A DNA stretch of 64,000 nucleotides. Origin: JAJZRJ01 sp040757055. Lineage in GTDB: Bacteria; Desulfobacterota; Desulfobulbia; Desulfobulbales; Desulfurivibrionaceae. The stretch is taken from assembly GCA_040757055.1 (NCBI GenBank), contig JBFLXY010000009.1, positions 1-64,000 of the forward strand, written 5' to 3'. A program made the translations under genes and the position numbers. Of the stretch, positions 53,712-62,187 are shown in pieces. Position 1 is the first letter of the stretch; the number at the start of each line of letters is the position of its first letter. Under the pieces are notes generated by a model, which searched no databases, had not been told where the DNA came from, and saw only the letters and a list, made by a program, of their open reading frames with translations.

Positions 53712-55679
53712 TCATTCGGCCGCAAAGTGCGTCTCAACAGCCTCTATTTTTTCCTCCAGTTCGGCCCAGTCGTCGTAGGCGCGGTTGAGGCGGCGGTCGG
53801 TGTCGCTGTACTCTCTGCTGCGCTCGGCAAACTCCTCCTGCCGGCCGTAGAGATCCGGATCGGCAAGGAGCAGTTCGAGTTCCTTCTTGCGGGTCTCCAG
53901 CTCATTCAGCTCCCTCTCCAGGGCGGCAAGCCTCTTTTTGAGCGGCGCGACTTGTTCGTTCTTCTGCTGGCGGAGCCTGGCCTGTTCGCGTCGCGCCTCC
54001 TTGCCCTTCCTGCCGGTCTCGCCTTTGGGCTGAACAGCGCTGGGCTTGGCGGCGGTGGGCGGGGTGCTCTGCTCCTCATGGGTCTTGCGCAGGTAGTCCT
54101 CGATGTTGCCCTCATAGAGGGTGGCGCGGCCGTTCTTGATCTCCAGCACCTTGTTGACAAAGGCGTTGACAAAGGCGCGGTTATGGGAGACCACGATGAT
54201 CGAGCCGTCGTACTGGCGCATCGCCTCCTGCAGGACCTCCTGGGAGCTGATGTCCAGGTGGTTGGTCGGCTCGTCCATGATGAGCAGGTTGGCCGGGGTG
54301 GCGATCATCTTGGCCAGTGCCAATCGGCTCTTCTCGCCGCCCGAAAGCACCGCCACCTTCTTGTCCACCTCGTCGCCGCGGAAGAGGAAGGCGCCGAGCA
54401 AGGAGCGCGCCTGGGTGAGGCCGAGGTCGCTGGTCGCCTGGTAGACGGTGTCGAGCACGGTGTAGCGCTGGTCCAGTTCCTGGGCCTGGTGCTGGCCGAA
54501 ATAGGCCGGGATGACGTTGTGGCCCAAGCGGACCGTGCCGTTGTCCGGCTGGTAGAGGCCGGCCAGGATCTTGACCAGGGTCGATTTGCCGGCGCCGTTT
54601 ACCCCCACCACTGCCAGCTTGTCGCCTCGCTGCATGGAAAATCCCAGATCGCGGAAGACCTGCTGCTGGCCGAAGGACTTGGCCAAGTGCGCCACCTCCA
54701 CCATCTGGCGGCCCGAGGCAGGGGCCGGCGGAAAGCGGAAGGCAACCTCCTTTTCGCTCTCCTCCAGCTCGATCAGCTCCATCTTCTCCAACTGCTTGAC
54801 CCGGCTCTGCACCTGGCTCGCCTTGGTGGAGGTGGCGCGGAAGCGCTCGACAAAGCGCTTGGTCTGCTGGATCATGGCCTGCTGGTTTTCGTAGGCCGCC
54901 CGCTGGATTTCGAGGCGCAGTTCTTTTTCTTTCAGGTAGTAGGCGTAGTTGCCCTTGTAGACCGTGAGGTTGCCGAGGCTCAGCTCCCAGGTGAGGGTGG
55001 TGAGGTTGTCGAGAAAGGCGCGGTCGTGGGAGATGATCACCATGGCGCCGTGATATGTCTTGAGAAACTCCTCCAGCCAGGTGAGGGACTCGATGTCCAG
55101 ATGGTTGGTGGGCTCGTCCAGGAGCAGCAGCGAGGGCTTGGCCAGCAGGAGCTTGGCCAGCATGAGCCGCATGAGCCAGCCACCGGAGAAGGCGCGGCAA
55201 TCCTTGGCAAAGTCGGTGGCGGCGAACCCGAGGCCAAGCAGTACCTTTTCGATCTGGGCCCGCATCCGGAAGACATCGCTCTGTTCCAGAAGGTGCTGCA
55301 ACTCGCCCTGGCGGTCAAGGAGTTGCGCCATCCCCGGGTCGTCCGGCGCGATCTCGGCGAGCTGGTGGTTGATCGCCTCCAGTTCCTCCTGGCAGCGCAG
55401 GGCCTCGGCAAAGGCGGTTTCCGCCTCCTCATAGAGGGTGCGGCCGGCGGGAAAGTCGCTGATCTCCTGGGGAAGATAGCCGATGGTGGCCCGTTTGGCG
55501 CGGTGGACCACGTTGTCGTCGGCGAGACTCACCCCGGCCATGATTTTCAGGAGCGAGGTCTTGCCGGCGCCGTTCACCCCCACCAGCCCCACCCGTTCGT
55601 GGGGGTGGACCCGGACCGAGATGTTCCTGAAGAGCTGCTTGTCGCCGTAGACGATGGAGAGGTTGGTGATCGCCAGCAT
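53712..55679 (-). CDS. ABC-F family ATPase (YheS/YdiF-like)
   Basis: The product (655 residues) has two ABC ATPases, both with intact Walker A (GVNGAGKTS and GVNGAGKST). Signatures are AFSGGWLMRLMLAKLL and LSGGEKSRLALAKM, and the Walker B boxes are LLLLDEPTNHLD and LLIMDEPTNHLD. A linker with charged helices joins them, and a Lys/Glu-rich C-terminal coiled coil (about 540-655) follows. ABC-F proteins act on the ribosome to relieve stalling. The window therefore has two different ABC-F genes. The gene is followed by dgt after about 150 bp. Confidence 0.94.
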   Translation of the reverse strand: MLAITNLSIVYGDKQLFRNISVRVHPHERVGLVGVNGAGKTSLLKIMAGVSLADDNVVHRAKRATIGYLPQEISDFPAGRTLYEEAETAFAEALRCQEELEAINHQLAEIAPDDPGMAQLLDRQGELQHLLEQSDVFRMRAQIEKVLLGLGFAATDFAKDCRAFSGGWLMRLMLAKLLLAKPSLLLLDEPTNHLDIESLTWLEEFLKTYHGAMVIISHDRAFLDNLTTLTWELSLGNLTVYKGNYAYYLKEKELRLEIQRAAYENQQAMIQQTKRFVERFRATSTKASQVQSRVKQLEKMELIELEESEKEVAFRFPPAPASGRQMVEVAHLAKSFGQQQVFRDLGFSMQRGDKLAVVGVNGAGKSTLVKILAGLYQPDNGTVRLGHNVIPAYFGQHQAQELDQRYTVLDTVYQATSDLGLTQARSLLGAFLFRGDEVDKKVAVLSGGEKSRLALAKMIATPANLLIMDEPTNHLDISSQEVLQEAMRQYDGSIIVVSHNRAFVNAFVNKVLEIKNGRATLYEGNIEDYLRKTHEEQSTPPTAAKPSAVQPKGETGRKGKEARREQARLRQQKNEQVAPLKKRLAALERELNELETRKKELELLLADPDLYGRQEEFAERSREYSDTDRRLNRAYDDWAELEEKIEAVETHFAAE

Positions 55680-55781
55680 GGTTGGTTTCCTGTAAAAAGA
55701 GCGCTACCATAGCATACTTTCTGGCATGATGCCATGGGTTGAATGCGTTGTTCCGCTGGCGCTTTTGGGGTAGAGTGGGGT

Positions 55782-56618
55782 ATGACCAAGGGCAGGACGC
55801 GGCAGCAGGGCAGGGTCTGGGTGCGCCACCACAGGGAGTGGACCGAGGATGTGACGGCACTCTGCAAGGCCGCGGGGTTGGCCCGCCGCCTGCGGGGCAA
55901 GCGCCGGGTGATGCTGAAACCCAACCTGGTGGAGGCCCAGGCGCCGCCGATTACCACGCCGGTGGGGCTGGTGTGGGCGCTGGTGGAATATCTTGAGGCA
56001 GCGGCGCCGGAGTGCGCCATCCTGGTGGCGGAAGGGTGCGGCTCGGCGGCCTACGACACGGAGCATTGCTTCCGCGAACTCGGCTACACCGAATTGGCGG
56101 CGCAGAAAGGGGTGGCGCTCGTGGATTTGAACCGGGCGCCGCTCAAGCGGCTGGCCAAGCCGGAATGCCGTCGCTGGCCGGAACTTTTTCTGCCGGAACT
56201 GCTGTTCGATTCCTTTCTCATCTCGCTGCCGGTCCTGAAGGCCCATTCCCTGGCCGGCGTGACCCTCACCATGAAGAACATGATGGGTGCTGCGCCGCCG
56301 GCCCATTATCAGCGGGGCGGCCATTGGAAAAAGGCCGCCTTCCACCGCGACATGCAGGAGGCGGTTTTCGATTTGAACCGTTACCGTACCCCGGACTTCA
56401 CCCTGCTCGACGCCACCATCGGCATGCGGGTGGCCCATCTCTGGGGACCCACCTGCGACCCGCCGCCCAACCGGCTGGTGGGGGGGTATGACCCGGTGGC
56501 GGTGGATGCCTACGGTACCGGCCTGCTTGGTCGCGACTGGAGGGGGGTGGGGCACATCCACATGGCCCATGGCGTGCTTGGGATTGCGGACCCCCTGGAC
56601 GTGACCGGGGTGGCGTGA
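55782..56618 (+). CDS. DUF362 domain protein
   Basis: With the ATG at 55782 the product is 278 residues. It shows the DUF362 layout: RRVMLKPNLVEAQAPPITTP, VAEGCGSAAYDT, FLISLPVLKAHSLAGVTLTM then KNMMG, and GYDPVAVDAYG. The Fe-S ferredoxin half found in some members is missing. Its TGA overlaps the next ATG (TGATG), so the downstream PIG-L protein is co-translated. The chemistry is unknown. Confidence 0.9.
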   Translation: MTKGRTRQQGRVWVRHHREWTEDVTALCKAAGLARRLRGKRRVMLKPNLVEAQAPPITTPVGLVWALVEYLEAAAPECAILVAEGCGSAAYDTEHCFRELGYTELAAQKGVALVDLNRAPLKRLAKPECRRWPELFLPELLFDSFLISLPVLKAHSLAGVTLTMKNMMGAAPPAHYQRGGHWKKAAFHRDMQEAVFDLNRYRTPDFTLLDATIGMRVAHLWGPTCDPPPNRLVGGYDPVAVDAYGTGLLGRDWRGVGHIHMAHGVLGIADPLDVTGVA

Positions 56619-57532
56619 TGGGTGTTTATCCGGAAACTCAGGAATTCCTTGCCTGGCGGCACTATGTGCAGGGCTATGCCGAGCTTTTCTCGGGTAAGGG
56701 CGTCACAGCGCCTCCATCCGTGGCCGCCCCTGCGCCGGTTGGGGCACCACCGCGCGTGGTTCTCTGTTCCCCCCATCCGGACGACGAACTGCTCACCGGC
56801 CTCTTACCCCTGCGGCTCAAGGAAGAGGCAGGTGCGGAGGTGACGAACATCGCCATCACCCTGGGCAGCAATCCGGAGAGGCGGCAGGAGCGGCTGGCGG
56901 AATTGCGCGACGCCTGCGGGATGGTTGGCTTTGGCGTGCGGCTGGCGCCGGAGCCCGAAGGGTTTTCAGATGTCTCGGCCCTGGCCCGCGGGATCGACCC
57001 GACCGGCTGGCAGGCCAAGGTCGAGACCCTGGCCGCGCTTCTGGCCGAACTGCAACCCGATCTGCTCATCTTGCCCCATGCGCAAGACAGCCACCCCACC
57101 CACATCGGTACCCATTTCCTGGCCAAGGCCGCGGCGCTTGACTATTCCCGCGCCACCGGCGCCGCGCTGCTCATCGCGGAAACCGGCTACTGGCAGCCCC
57201 AGCCGAACCCCAACCTCCTGGTCGGCGCCAGCGTGGAGCAGGTGGCTCTGCTGGCCACGGCCCTGGCGAAGCACCGGGGCGAGATGGTACGCTACCCCTA
57301 CCACCGGGCGTTGCCGCCGAGGATGATCGACGCGGTTCGACGTTCCAATGAGTTGCTGCAGGGCTACGGCAGTGCGCCGTCGGGATTGCTTTTCGGCGAG
57401 GCATACCGCCTTGCCGTCGTCCGTCAGGGCGCCTGGCGGCCGGGGGGCGGAGCGCTGGTGGCGCTGGTGGCGCCGGCCGGCGAGCCCATCACCCTGGAGC
57501 GGCTGGCGGCGGTGGCCAGCCCTCGTTGTTGA
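56618..57532 (+). CDS. PIG-L/LmbE family deacetylase
   Basis: The product (304 residues) has the metal motif of PIG-L deacetylases, VVLCSPHPDDELLTG (H-P-D-D), with the third ligand in HPTHIGTHF. PIG-L enzymes remove acetyl groups from N-acetylglucosamine-type substrates, for example in bacillithiol, mycothiol or glycan pathways. It is coupled to the DUF362 gene by a TGATG overlap, an unusual two-gene pair. Its last 44 bases overlap the convergent PEP-synthase regulator gene. Confidence 0.92.
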   Translation: MGVYPETQEFLAWRHYVQGYAELFSGKGVTAPPSVAAPAPVGAPPRVVLCSPHPDDELLTGLLPLRLKEEAGAEVTNIAITLGSNPERRQERLAELRDACGMVGFGVRLAPEPEGFSDVSALARGIDPTGWQAKVETLAALLAELQPDLLILPHAQDSHPTHIGTHFLAKAAALDYSRATGAALLIAETGYWQPQPNPNLLVGASVEQVALLATALAKHRGEMVRYPYHRALPPRMIDAVRRSNELLQGYGSAPSGLLFGEAYRLAVVRQGAWRPGGGALVALVAPAGEPITLERLAAVASPRC

Positions 57533-58349
57533 GGGCCGCGGGTTTTTTGGAAAGACCCAGCTCCTGGGTGACCTGGGTGGCGGTCTCCTCGATGGACTTG
57601 CCGGCGGTGGAGATGATGGGGATGTTGTGGTTGCGGAAGATCTGCTCGGCCTGATGGATTTCCTCGATGCAGGTGGCGAGCCTGGCGTAGGTGCTTTCCG
57701 GGTAGCGCTGTTCGCGCACGGTGTGGAGCATCTCCGGCGTGGTGGTCAGCCCGATGGTCCGCTTCACGTTGCGGCGCAGCTCCTCCGGCAGCCTGTATTG
57801 CCTCAGTATTTCCGCGGTAAGGGGATAGTTGGCCGCCTTGAGTCCCAACTGGGTGGCGAGATAGACGCTGACCGGGGTCTTGCCGGCACGGGAGACGCCG
57901 AGCAGGATGACGTCCGCCCCGTCGATCTCGTCCGGCCGGATGCCGTCGTCGTGCTCCAGGGTGAAGTGGATGGCCTCGACCCGTTTGGCCATGGTGATGT
58001 TGTCCACGTGCCGGGAAAAACCCGGCACCCGCAGGGCCTTGGCCTCAAGGCACCCCTCCAGCCGTTCCATGAAGGCCTCGAAGGCGTCGAACAGTTCCAC
58101 CTCCGGATGGTCGAAGATATTGCGCACCGCATCATTCATGATGGTGCTGAAGATCAGCGGTCGCCGGCCGCCTGATTGCTTGAGGATATAGGCCAGGGCC
58201 TTGCGTGCCTCCTCTTCGGTGAGCACAAAGGGGAAGCGTTCTTCATGGAAGCTGATTTCCGGGAACTGGCGCAGCAGGGCGTGGCCCAGGTTGGTGGCGA
58301 GAATTCCGGTGCTGTCGGAGACGAAATAGACGTCCTTGGAGTTCCACAT
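57489..58349 (-). CDS. PEP synthase/PPDK regulatory protein (DUF299)
   Basis: The product (286 residues) is a bifunctional ADP-dependent kinase and phosphorylase that controls phosphoenolpyruvate synthase or pyruvate phosphate dikinase by threonine phosphorylation. It begins VYFVSDSTGILATNLGHALL and has the P-loop GVSRAGKT at 151-158, followed by PVSVYLA and the family stretch IGLTTTPEMLHTVREQRYPE. The convergent PIG-L gene overlaps its 3' end. glgP follows upstream on the same strand with a 39-bp gap. Confidence 0.95.
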   Translation of the reverse strand: MWNSKDVYFVSDSTGILATNLGHALLRQFPEISFHEERFPFVLTEEEARKALAYILKQSGGRRPLIFSTIMNDAVRNIFDHPEVELFDAFEAFMERLEGCLEAKALRVPGFSRHVDNITMAKRVEAIHFTLEHDDGIRPDEIDGADVILLGVSRAGKTPVSVYLATQLGLKAANYPLTAEILRQYRLPEELRRNVKRTIGLTTTPEMLHTVREQRYPESTYARLATCIEEIHQAEQIFRNHNIPIISTAGKSIEETATQVTQELGLSKKPAALNNEGWPPPPAAPG

Positions 58350-58388
58350 GGCTGTTCCTTGGTGTTGGGGGCGGAGTCCGGCCGCGGC

Positions 58389-60593
58389 TCAGAAGCAGGC
58401 TTCCGGATCGCTGCAGTAGAGCTGCCGGAATTTCTGCATCTGCCGCGCCTGGTGCTCCGGCAGGTCAAGCCCGTAACGCAGCAGGTATTCGGCGATCATG
58501 CGGTGGGTATTGAAGACGGGGCAGTTGAGCGCGAGATTCATGATGCATTTGTCCAGGTAACGGGGCCGGCGTTCCGGGTCGTAGAAAGTGCCGAGGATAT
58601 CCGGCAGCACCTCGTAAAACGAGGCGGAATCCTCGGCGTAGAGCAGGGCCGAAGGGTGCTCGCTGAACTGCTCCTCCGCCACCGGCGCTTCGTAGCCGAA
58701 TTTCCAGCCGGTTTGTCCCTCGTGGTAGCCCTCGACCCACCAGCCGTCCATGATGCTCACGTTGGGCACCCCGTTCATCGCCGCCTTCATGCCGCTGGTG
58801 CCGCTGGCCTCCAGGGGGCGTTTCGGGCTGTTGAGCCAGGCGTGGCAGCCGGCCACCATCATCTTGGCGATGGCCATGTCGTAGCCGGGGATGAAGACCA
58901 GGCGCGCTAGGCCATTGCTCTTGTGGTAGAGTTCATCCTGCAGGTCGAGGATGTTCTTGATCAGCCCCTTGCCGGGTTCGTCGGCCGGGTGCGCCTTGCC
59001 GGCAAAGACGAAGTTCACTGGCCACTGGTTGGCGATGAGCAGGCCGGCGAGGCGGTCGAGATCCTCGAAGATGAGGTCTGCCCGCTTGTAGGTGGAAAAG
59101 CGCCGGGCAAAGCCGAAGGTGAAGGCGGCGGGGTCGAGGCGTCCCTCCTTCTCGCTCAGATAGGAAAGGTAGTTGGGCGGGTCGATCCAGGTTTCCAGGC
59201 GCTGGTTGCGGTGCTGGAGCAGCATCCGGTTGACATAGCCGATGAGGTGGGCGGTGTCCTGGGCGCCGGCCTGTTCGAAGCAGGCGCGGAAGCTGGCGTC
59301 CGCAAGGAGTGTCGCGGCGTTGGTAAAGGCGCTCGGGTCGCGGCGCCAGCCAAAGAGTTCCGGGGCCGTGTCGTAGGCCGCGGCCTTGGCATCGCTGATC
59401 CAGGTGAGGTGGTGGACGCCGTTGGTGACCGCCGTGATCTTGCCGGCATACTGCGGGAACTGCTTGCGGGTGACCTCCTTGTGCAGGCGGCTCACGCTGT
59501 TGGTGGCGCGGTTCATGCGCATGGCAAAGGCGGTGAAGTTGTAGACCGCCGGATTGTCGTCGTCATATGCCAGGAGATCGAGCAGCCGGGTGAAGAAGCG
59601 GGAGCCCATTTCCTGGTAGATGGTGCGGGAGAAGCGGTCGTGACCTGCCTTGACCGGGGTGTGGATGGTGTAGACGATGCGTTCGGCCGCGATTGCGGCC
59701 GCGTCCATGATGTCCTGGTCAGTGGCCTTTTCCTGGTACTGCCCGCCAAGTTTCTGGCGGAGCAGATCGTCGATGAGGGCCAGCACCGCCACCACCCCGT
59801 GCTGTTCGTTGAGGTGGAGGGTGCGGGCGGTAAAGCCCAGGGCGGTCATGGCCGGCTGCACCCCGGCGCCGAGCAGGCGGCGCTGGATGGCCTTGGTGGT
59901 TTCCGAGCTGCTGTCGTAGAGGTGGTGGGACGCCTCGCGGATCCAGGCCGGGGTGGCGGGCAGGTCGTAGTCGAGAAGGATCTCCGGCACGAAGAAGTCG
60001 AGCTGGCTGTTCACCTCCATTTTCATCCAGAGCCGGGCATGGGCGCTGATTCTGGCGCCGTCGCGGTCGAAGAAGGGCACCTCGATGGCGAGGGGACTGG
60101 CCTGATCCCGGGGATCGCGGAGCAGGTAGAGGCCGGGCGTTTCTTCCGGCGACCACTCGCGGGACCACGCCACCTGGCCGATGTTCATGTCCACCAGTTG
60201 GGAAAAGTAGCCGCGGCGGTAGAGAAGCGAAACCGCCGCCACCGGAATCCGGCAGTCGGCGAAGCTTTTCAGGGTGTCGCCGGCCAGGATTCCGAGTCCG
60301 CCACCATAGATCGGGATTTTTTCCGGGCCGTTGAGGAAGCTGGCCACAAACCCTCCGGTGGCCTGGTCCGGGCCCGGCGTGGTCTTCTGCTGCATCAGCC
60401 AGCTTTTGATCGGGTGGAAGACGTCGCGGTCGGCGCCGATTTCCATGGTGATGTAGACCACCGAGTTGCCGGCCGGATCACGCAGCCGGTCGAAAACCAT
60501 ATCCAGGGCCTGCTGGGATACGCCGATAAAGGTGCCGAAGCGGTTTTCTGCGAGCAGATTGTTGGGCGTGATGTCGGCGGTGGGGATCGTCAT
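58389..60593 (-). CDS. glgP: Alpha-glucan phosphorylase (TIGR02094 type)
   Basis: The product (734 residues) degrades glycogen or maltodextrin to glucose-1-phosphate. It starts in the manner of the TIGR02094 group (VYITMEIGADRDVFHPIKSW, YGGGLGILAGDTLKSFADC), which is shorter than classical GlgP. Further marks are VHHLTWISDAKAAAYDTAPE, FARRFSTYKRADLI and the C-terminal EASGTSGMKAAMNGVPNVSI. The length is normal for the group. It is followed by the PEP-synthase regulator gene on the same strand, so carbon storage and PEP control may be co-expressed. Confidence 0.95.
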   Translation of the reverse strand: MTIPTADITPNNLLAENRFGTFIGVSQQALDMVFDRLRDPAGNSVVYITMEIGADRDVFHPIKSWLMQQKTTPGPDQATGGFVASFLNGPEKIPIYGGGLGILAGDTLKSFADCRIPVAAVSLLYRRGYFSQLVDMNIGQVAWSREWSPEETPGLYLLRDPRDQASPLAIEVPFFDRDGARISAHARLWMKMEVNSQLDFFVPEILLDYDLPATPAWIREASHHLYDSSSETTKAIQRRLLGAGVQPAMTALGFTARTLHLNEQHGVVAVLALIDDLLRQKLGGQYQEKATDQDIMDAAAIAAERIVYTIHTPVKAGHDRFSRTIYQEMGSRFFTRLLDLLAYDDDNPAVYNFTAFAMRMNRATNSVSRLHKEVTRKQFPQYAGKITAVTNGVHHLTWISDAKAAAYDTAPELFGWRRDPSAFTNAATLLADASFRACFEQAGAQDTAHLIGYVNRMLLQHRNQRLETWIDPPNYLSYLSEKEGRLDPAAFTFGFARRFSTYKRADLIFEDLDRLAGLLIANQWPVNFVFAGKAHPADEPGKGLIKNILDLQDELYHKSNGLARLVFIPGYDMAIAKMMVAGCHAWLNSPKRPLEASGTSGMKAAMNGVPNVSIMDGWWVEGYHEGQTGWKFGYEAPVAEEQFSEHPSALLYAEDSASFYEVLPDILGTFYDPERRPRYLDKCIMNLALNCPVFNTHRMIAEYLLRYGLDLPEHQARQMQKFRQLYCSDPEACF

Positions 60594-60898
60594 GGGCGGC
60601 TCGGATCCATCGGAAGGGCATGGAAATGGATTTCAGTTTACCGGGAACGGAGCGGTTGTCAAAGAGTTTTGTCAGCCGTGGGGGCCGGCTCCTTCGGAAA
60701 CGCCGTGCGGAGGGTGGGTGCGAGCCGGCAAGGATCGGCGGGGCTGGATATGGAACCGCGGAAAAAAAGAGGAAATAAATTGAATTCAGATAGTCTTTTG
60801 TGTAAGTTATGCTTTGTGGATTTCGATTTTCCTTTCCGCCGTTTGTTGTGTGATATTCACTAACTATAGCAAAAGCAGTACTCAGGAGGAGCAAGGAG
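60594..60898. other. Non-coding stretch between glgP and pal
   Basis: No gene is supported. At 60684-60729 an 8-bp inverted repeat GCCGGCTC/GAGCCGGC encloses a second possible pairing (CTCC with GGAG around 60689-60713), so a structured leader of glgP is possible. TTGTTG at about 60843 with TATAGC (about 60865-60870) is a fair promoter for pal, and CAGGAGGAGCAAGGAG precedes its ATG. Confidence 0.45.
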
Positions 60899-61408
60899 AT
60901 GAAGAAGGAGATGGTGCGTGTGCTGGCAATTGCGTCTCTCGTGGCATCCATGGGATTGATGGCGGGTGGCTGCGCCAAGCAGGCGGGCCCGGCTGATGCG
61001 GGCATGGCAGGCGGTGAGGAGTCGCTTGCCGCCAAGGGCGCCGCCGACAAGGCCGGCAGCTTTCTTGAAGGCCGGACCACTGGCCCGATGGTGCCGCTGT
61101 ACTTTGATTTTGACAAGTCCGACATCCGCGCTGACCAGCAGGACCGCATGAAGAAGAATGCCGATTTCCTGAAGGGCAACGACAAGGCCATCCGGATCGA
61201 GGGCAACTGTGATGACCGCGGCACCAACGAGTACAACATGGCCCTGGGCGAGCGTCGCGCCATCAGCGCCAAGAAGGAGCTGGCCAAGCGGGGCGTGGCC
61301 GAATCCCGGATGGAGACCATCAGCTTCGGCGAAGAGAAGCCGCTGGCCATGGGCAGCGACGAGGCGGCCTGGGCCCAGAATCGCCGGGCTGATTTCGTGA
61401 TCAAGTAA
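60899..61408 (+). CDS. pal: Peptidoglycan-associated lipoprotein (Pal)
   Basis: The product (169 residues) has a signal peptide with lipobox MAGGC (Cys about 23), a short linker and an OmpA-type peptidoglycan-binding domain (about 60-169): VPLYFDFDKSDIRADQQDRM, IRIEGNCDDRGTNEYNMALG, then ERRAISAKKELAKRGV. The last 12 residues (WAQNRRADFVIK) are the family ending. It links the outer membrane to the cell wall with Tol proteins, whose genes are not in the window. Two strong ribosome-site candidates precede it, and an excellent terminator follows. Confidence 0.96.
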   Translation: MKKEMVRVLAIASLVASMGLMAGGCAKQAGPADAGMAGGEESLAAKGAADKAGSFLEGRTTGPMVPLYFDFDKSDIRADQQDRMKKNADFLKGNDKAIRIEGNCDDRGTNEYNMALGERRAISAKKELAKRGVAESRMETISFGEEKPLAMGSDEAAWAQNRRADFVIK

Positions 61409-61437
61409 AGGCCAGGCAGGACATTTTCGAGGCAACG

Positions 61438-61472
61438 GCCGGGACGGGAGAGATCCCGTCCCGGCTTTTTTT
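61438..61472 (+). terminator. Intrinsic terminator after pal
   Basis: A perfect stem GCCGGGACGGG/CCCGTCCCGGC with a small AGAGAT loop is followed by seven T. Confidence 0.95.
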
Positions 61473-61575
61473 CTGGCCTCTTTCTTCAGGAAGGGGCCAA
61501 CGACAGGTGGTGCAACGGGAGCCTTGCCGGCGTCTCGCGCGGGGCAAACCGGACTACAACTAAGGAGCGGGTGGC

Positions 61576-62133
61576 ATGAAGGTGCGGATTGTGACGGCAT
61601 TGGCAGCGGTGCTGTTTTGTTTCATGAGTTTCGGAGCCGGTGGGGCAATGGCGGCGGACAAGCCCGTCAAGGTCGCCACCATCAGCATCCAGGGCATCCT
61701 TGATAAATCCAAGGCGGCACAGGAGGCCAAAAAGGGGCTGGAGGCGGAGTTCGAGAAACACAAGGGCAAGCTGGAGAAGGAACAGACCACCTTGGAGGCG
61801 CTGCGAAGCGAGATCGAAAAGAAAAGTTCGGTCTGGAGCGAAGAGATGCGCGGCGAAAAGGAGCGGGAGTATCAGCGACTGGCCCGCGAATTCGGCATCA
61901 AGAACGAGGATGCCAAGATCGCCATGCAGCAGAAGGAAAAGCAGCTGATGGACCCGATCCTCAAGGAGCTCCACGGGGTGATCGATGAAATCGGCAAGAA
62001 GAACGGCTATACCCTGATTCTCGAATACTCCATGAAGGGCCTCAGGACGCGGACCGGCCTGCTCTATGCCGACGACGCCCTGGATATCACCGATACGGTA
62101 CAGAAAGAGCTGGACAAGCGCCTGAAAAAATAG
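61576..62133 (+). CDS. skp: OmpH/Skp family periplasmic chaperone
   Basis: The product (185 residues) has a signal peptide (1-26, ending AMAA) and the Skp start VKVATISIQGILDKSKAAQE. A long charged coiled coil follows (about 50-130, including KGLEAEFEKHKGKLEKEQTT), and the terminal NGYTLILEYSMKGLRTRTGL ends in ALDITDTVQKELDKRLKK. Skp trimers hold unfolded outer-membrane proteins. BamA is not adjacent here, unlike the common bamA-skp-lpxD order. TAAGGAG precedes the ATG. Confidence 0.93.
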   Translation: MKVRIVTALAAVLFCFMSFGAGGAMAADKPVKVATISIQGILDKSKAAQEAKKGLEAEFEKHKGKLEKEQTTLEALRSEIEKKSSVWSEEMRGEKEREYQRLAREFGIKNEDAKIAMQQKEKQLMDPILKELHGVIDEIGKKNGYTLILEYSMKGLRTRTGLLYADDALDITDTVQKELDKRLKK

Positions 62134-62187
62134 ACGCGGTCTGTCATACCCTTGTCGCAAGGCATGGTGCCCCCTGGCTGGCGGGCA

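Noticed and set aside
53727..55712. A 661-codon plus-strand frame opposite the second ABC-F gene
   Set aside because: Same artefact: it has no family motifs, and the minus strand encodes a complete ABC-F protein.
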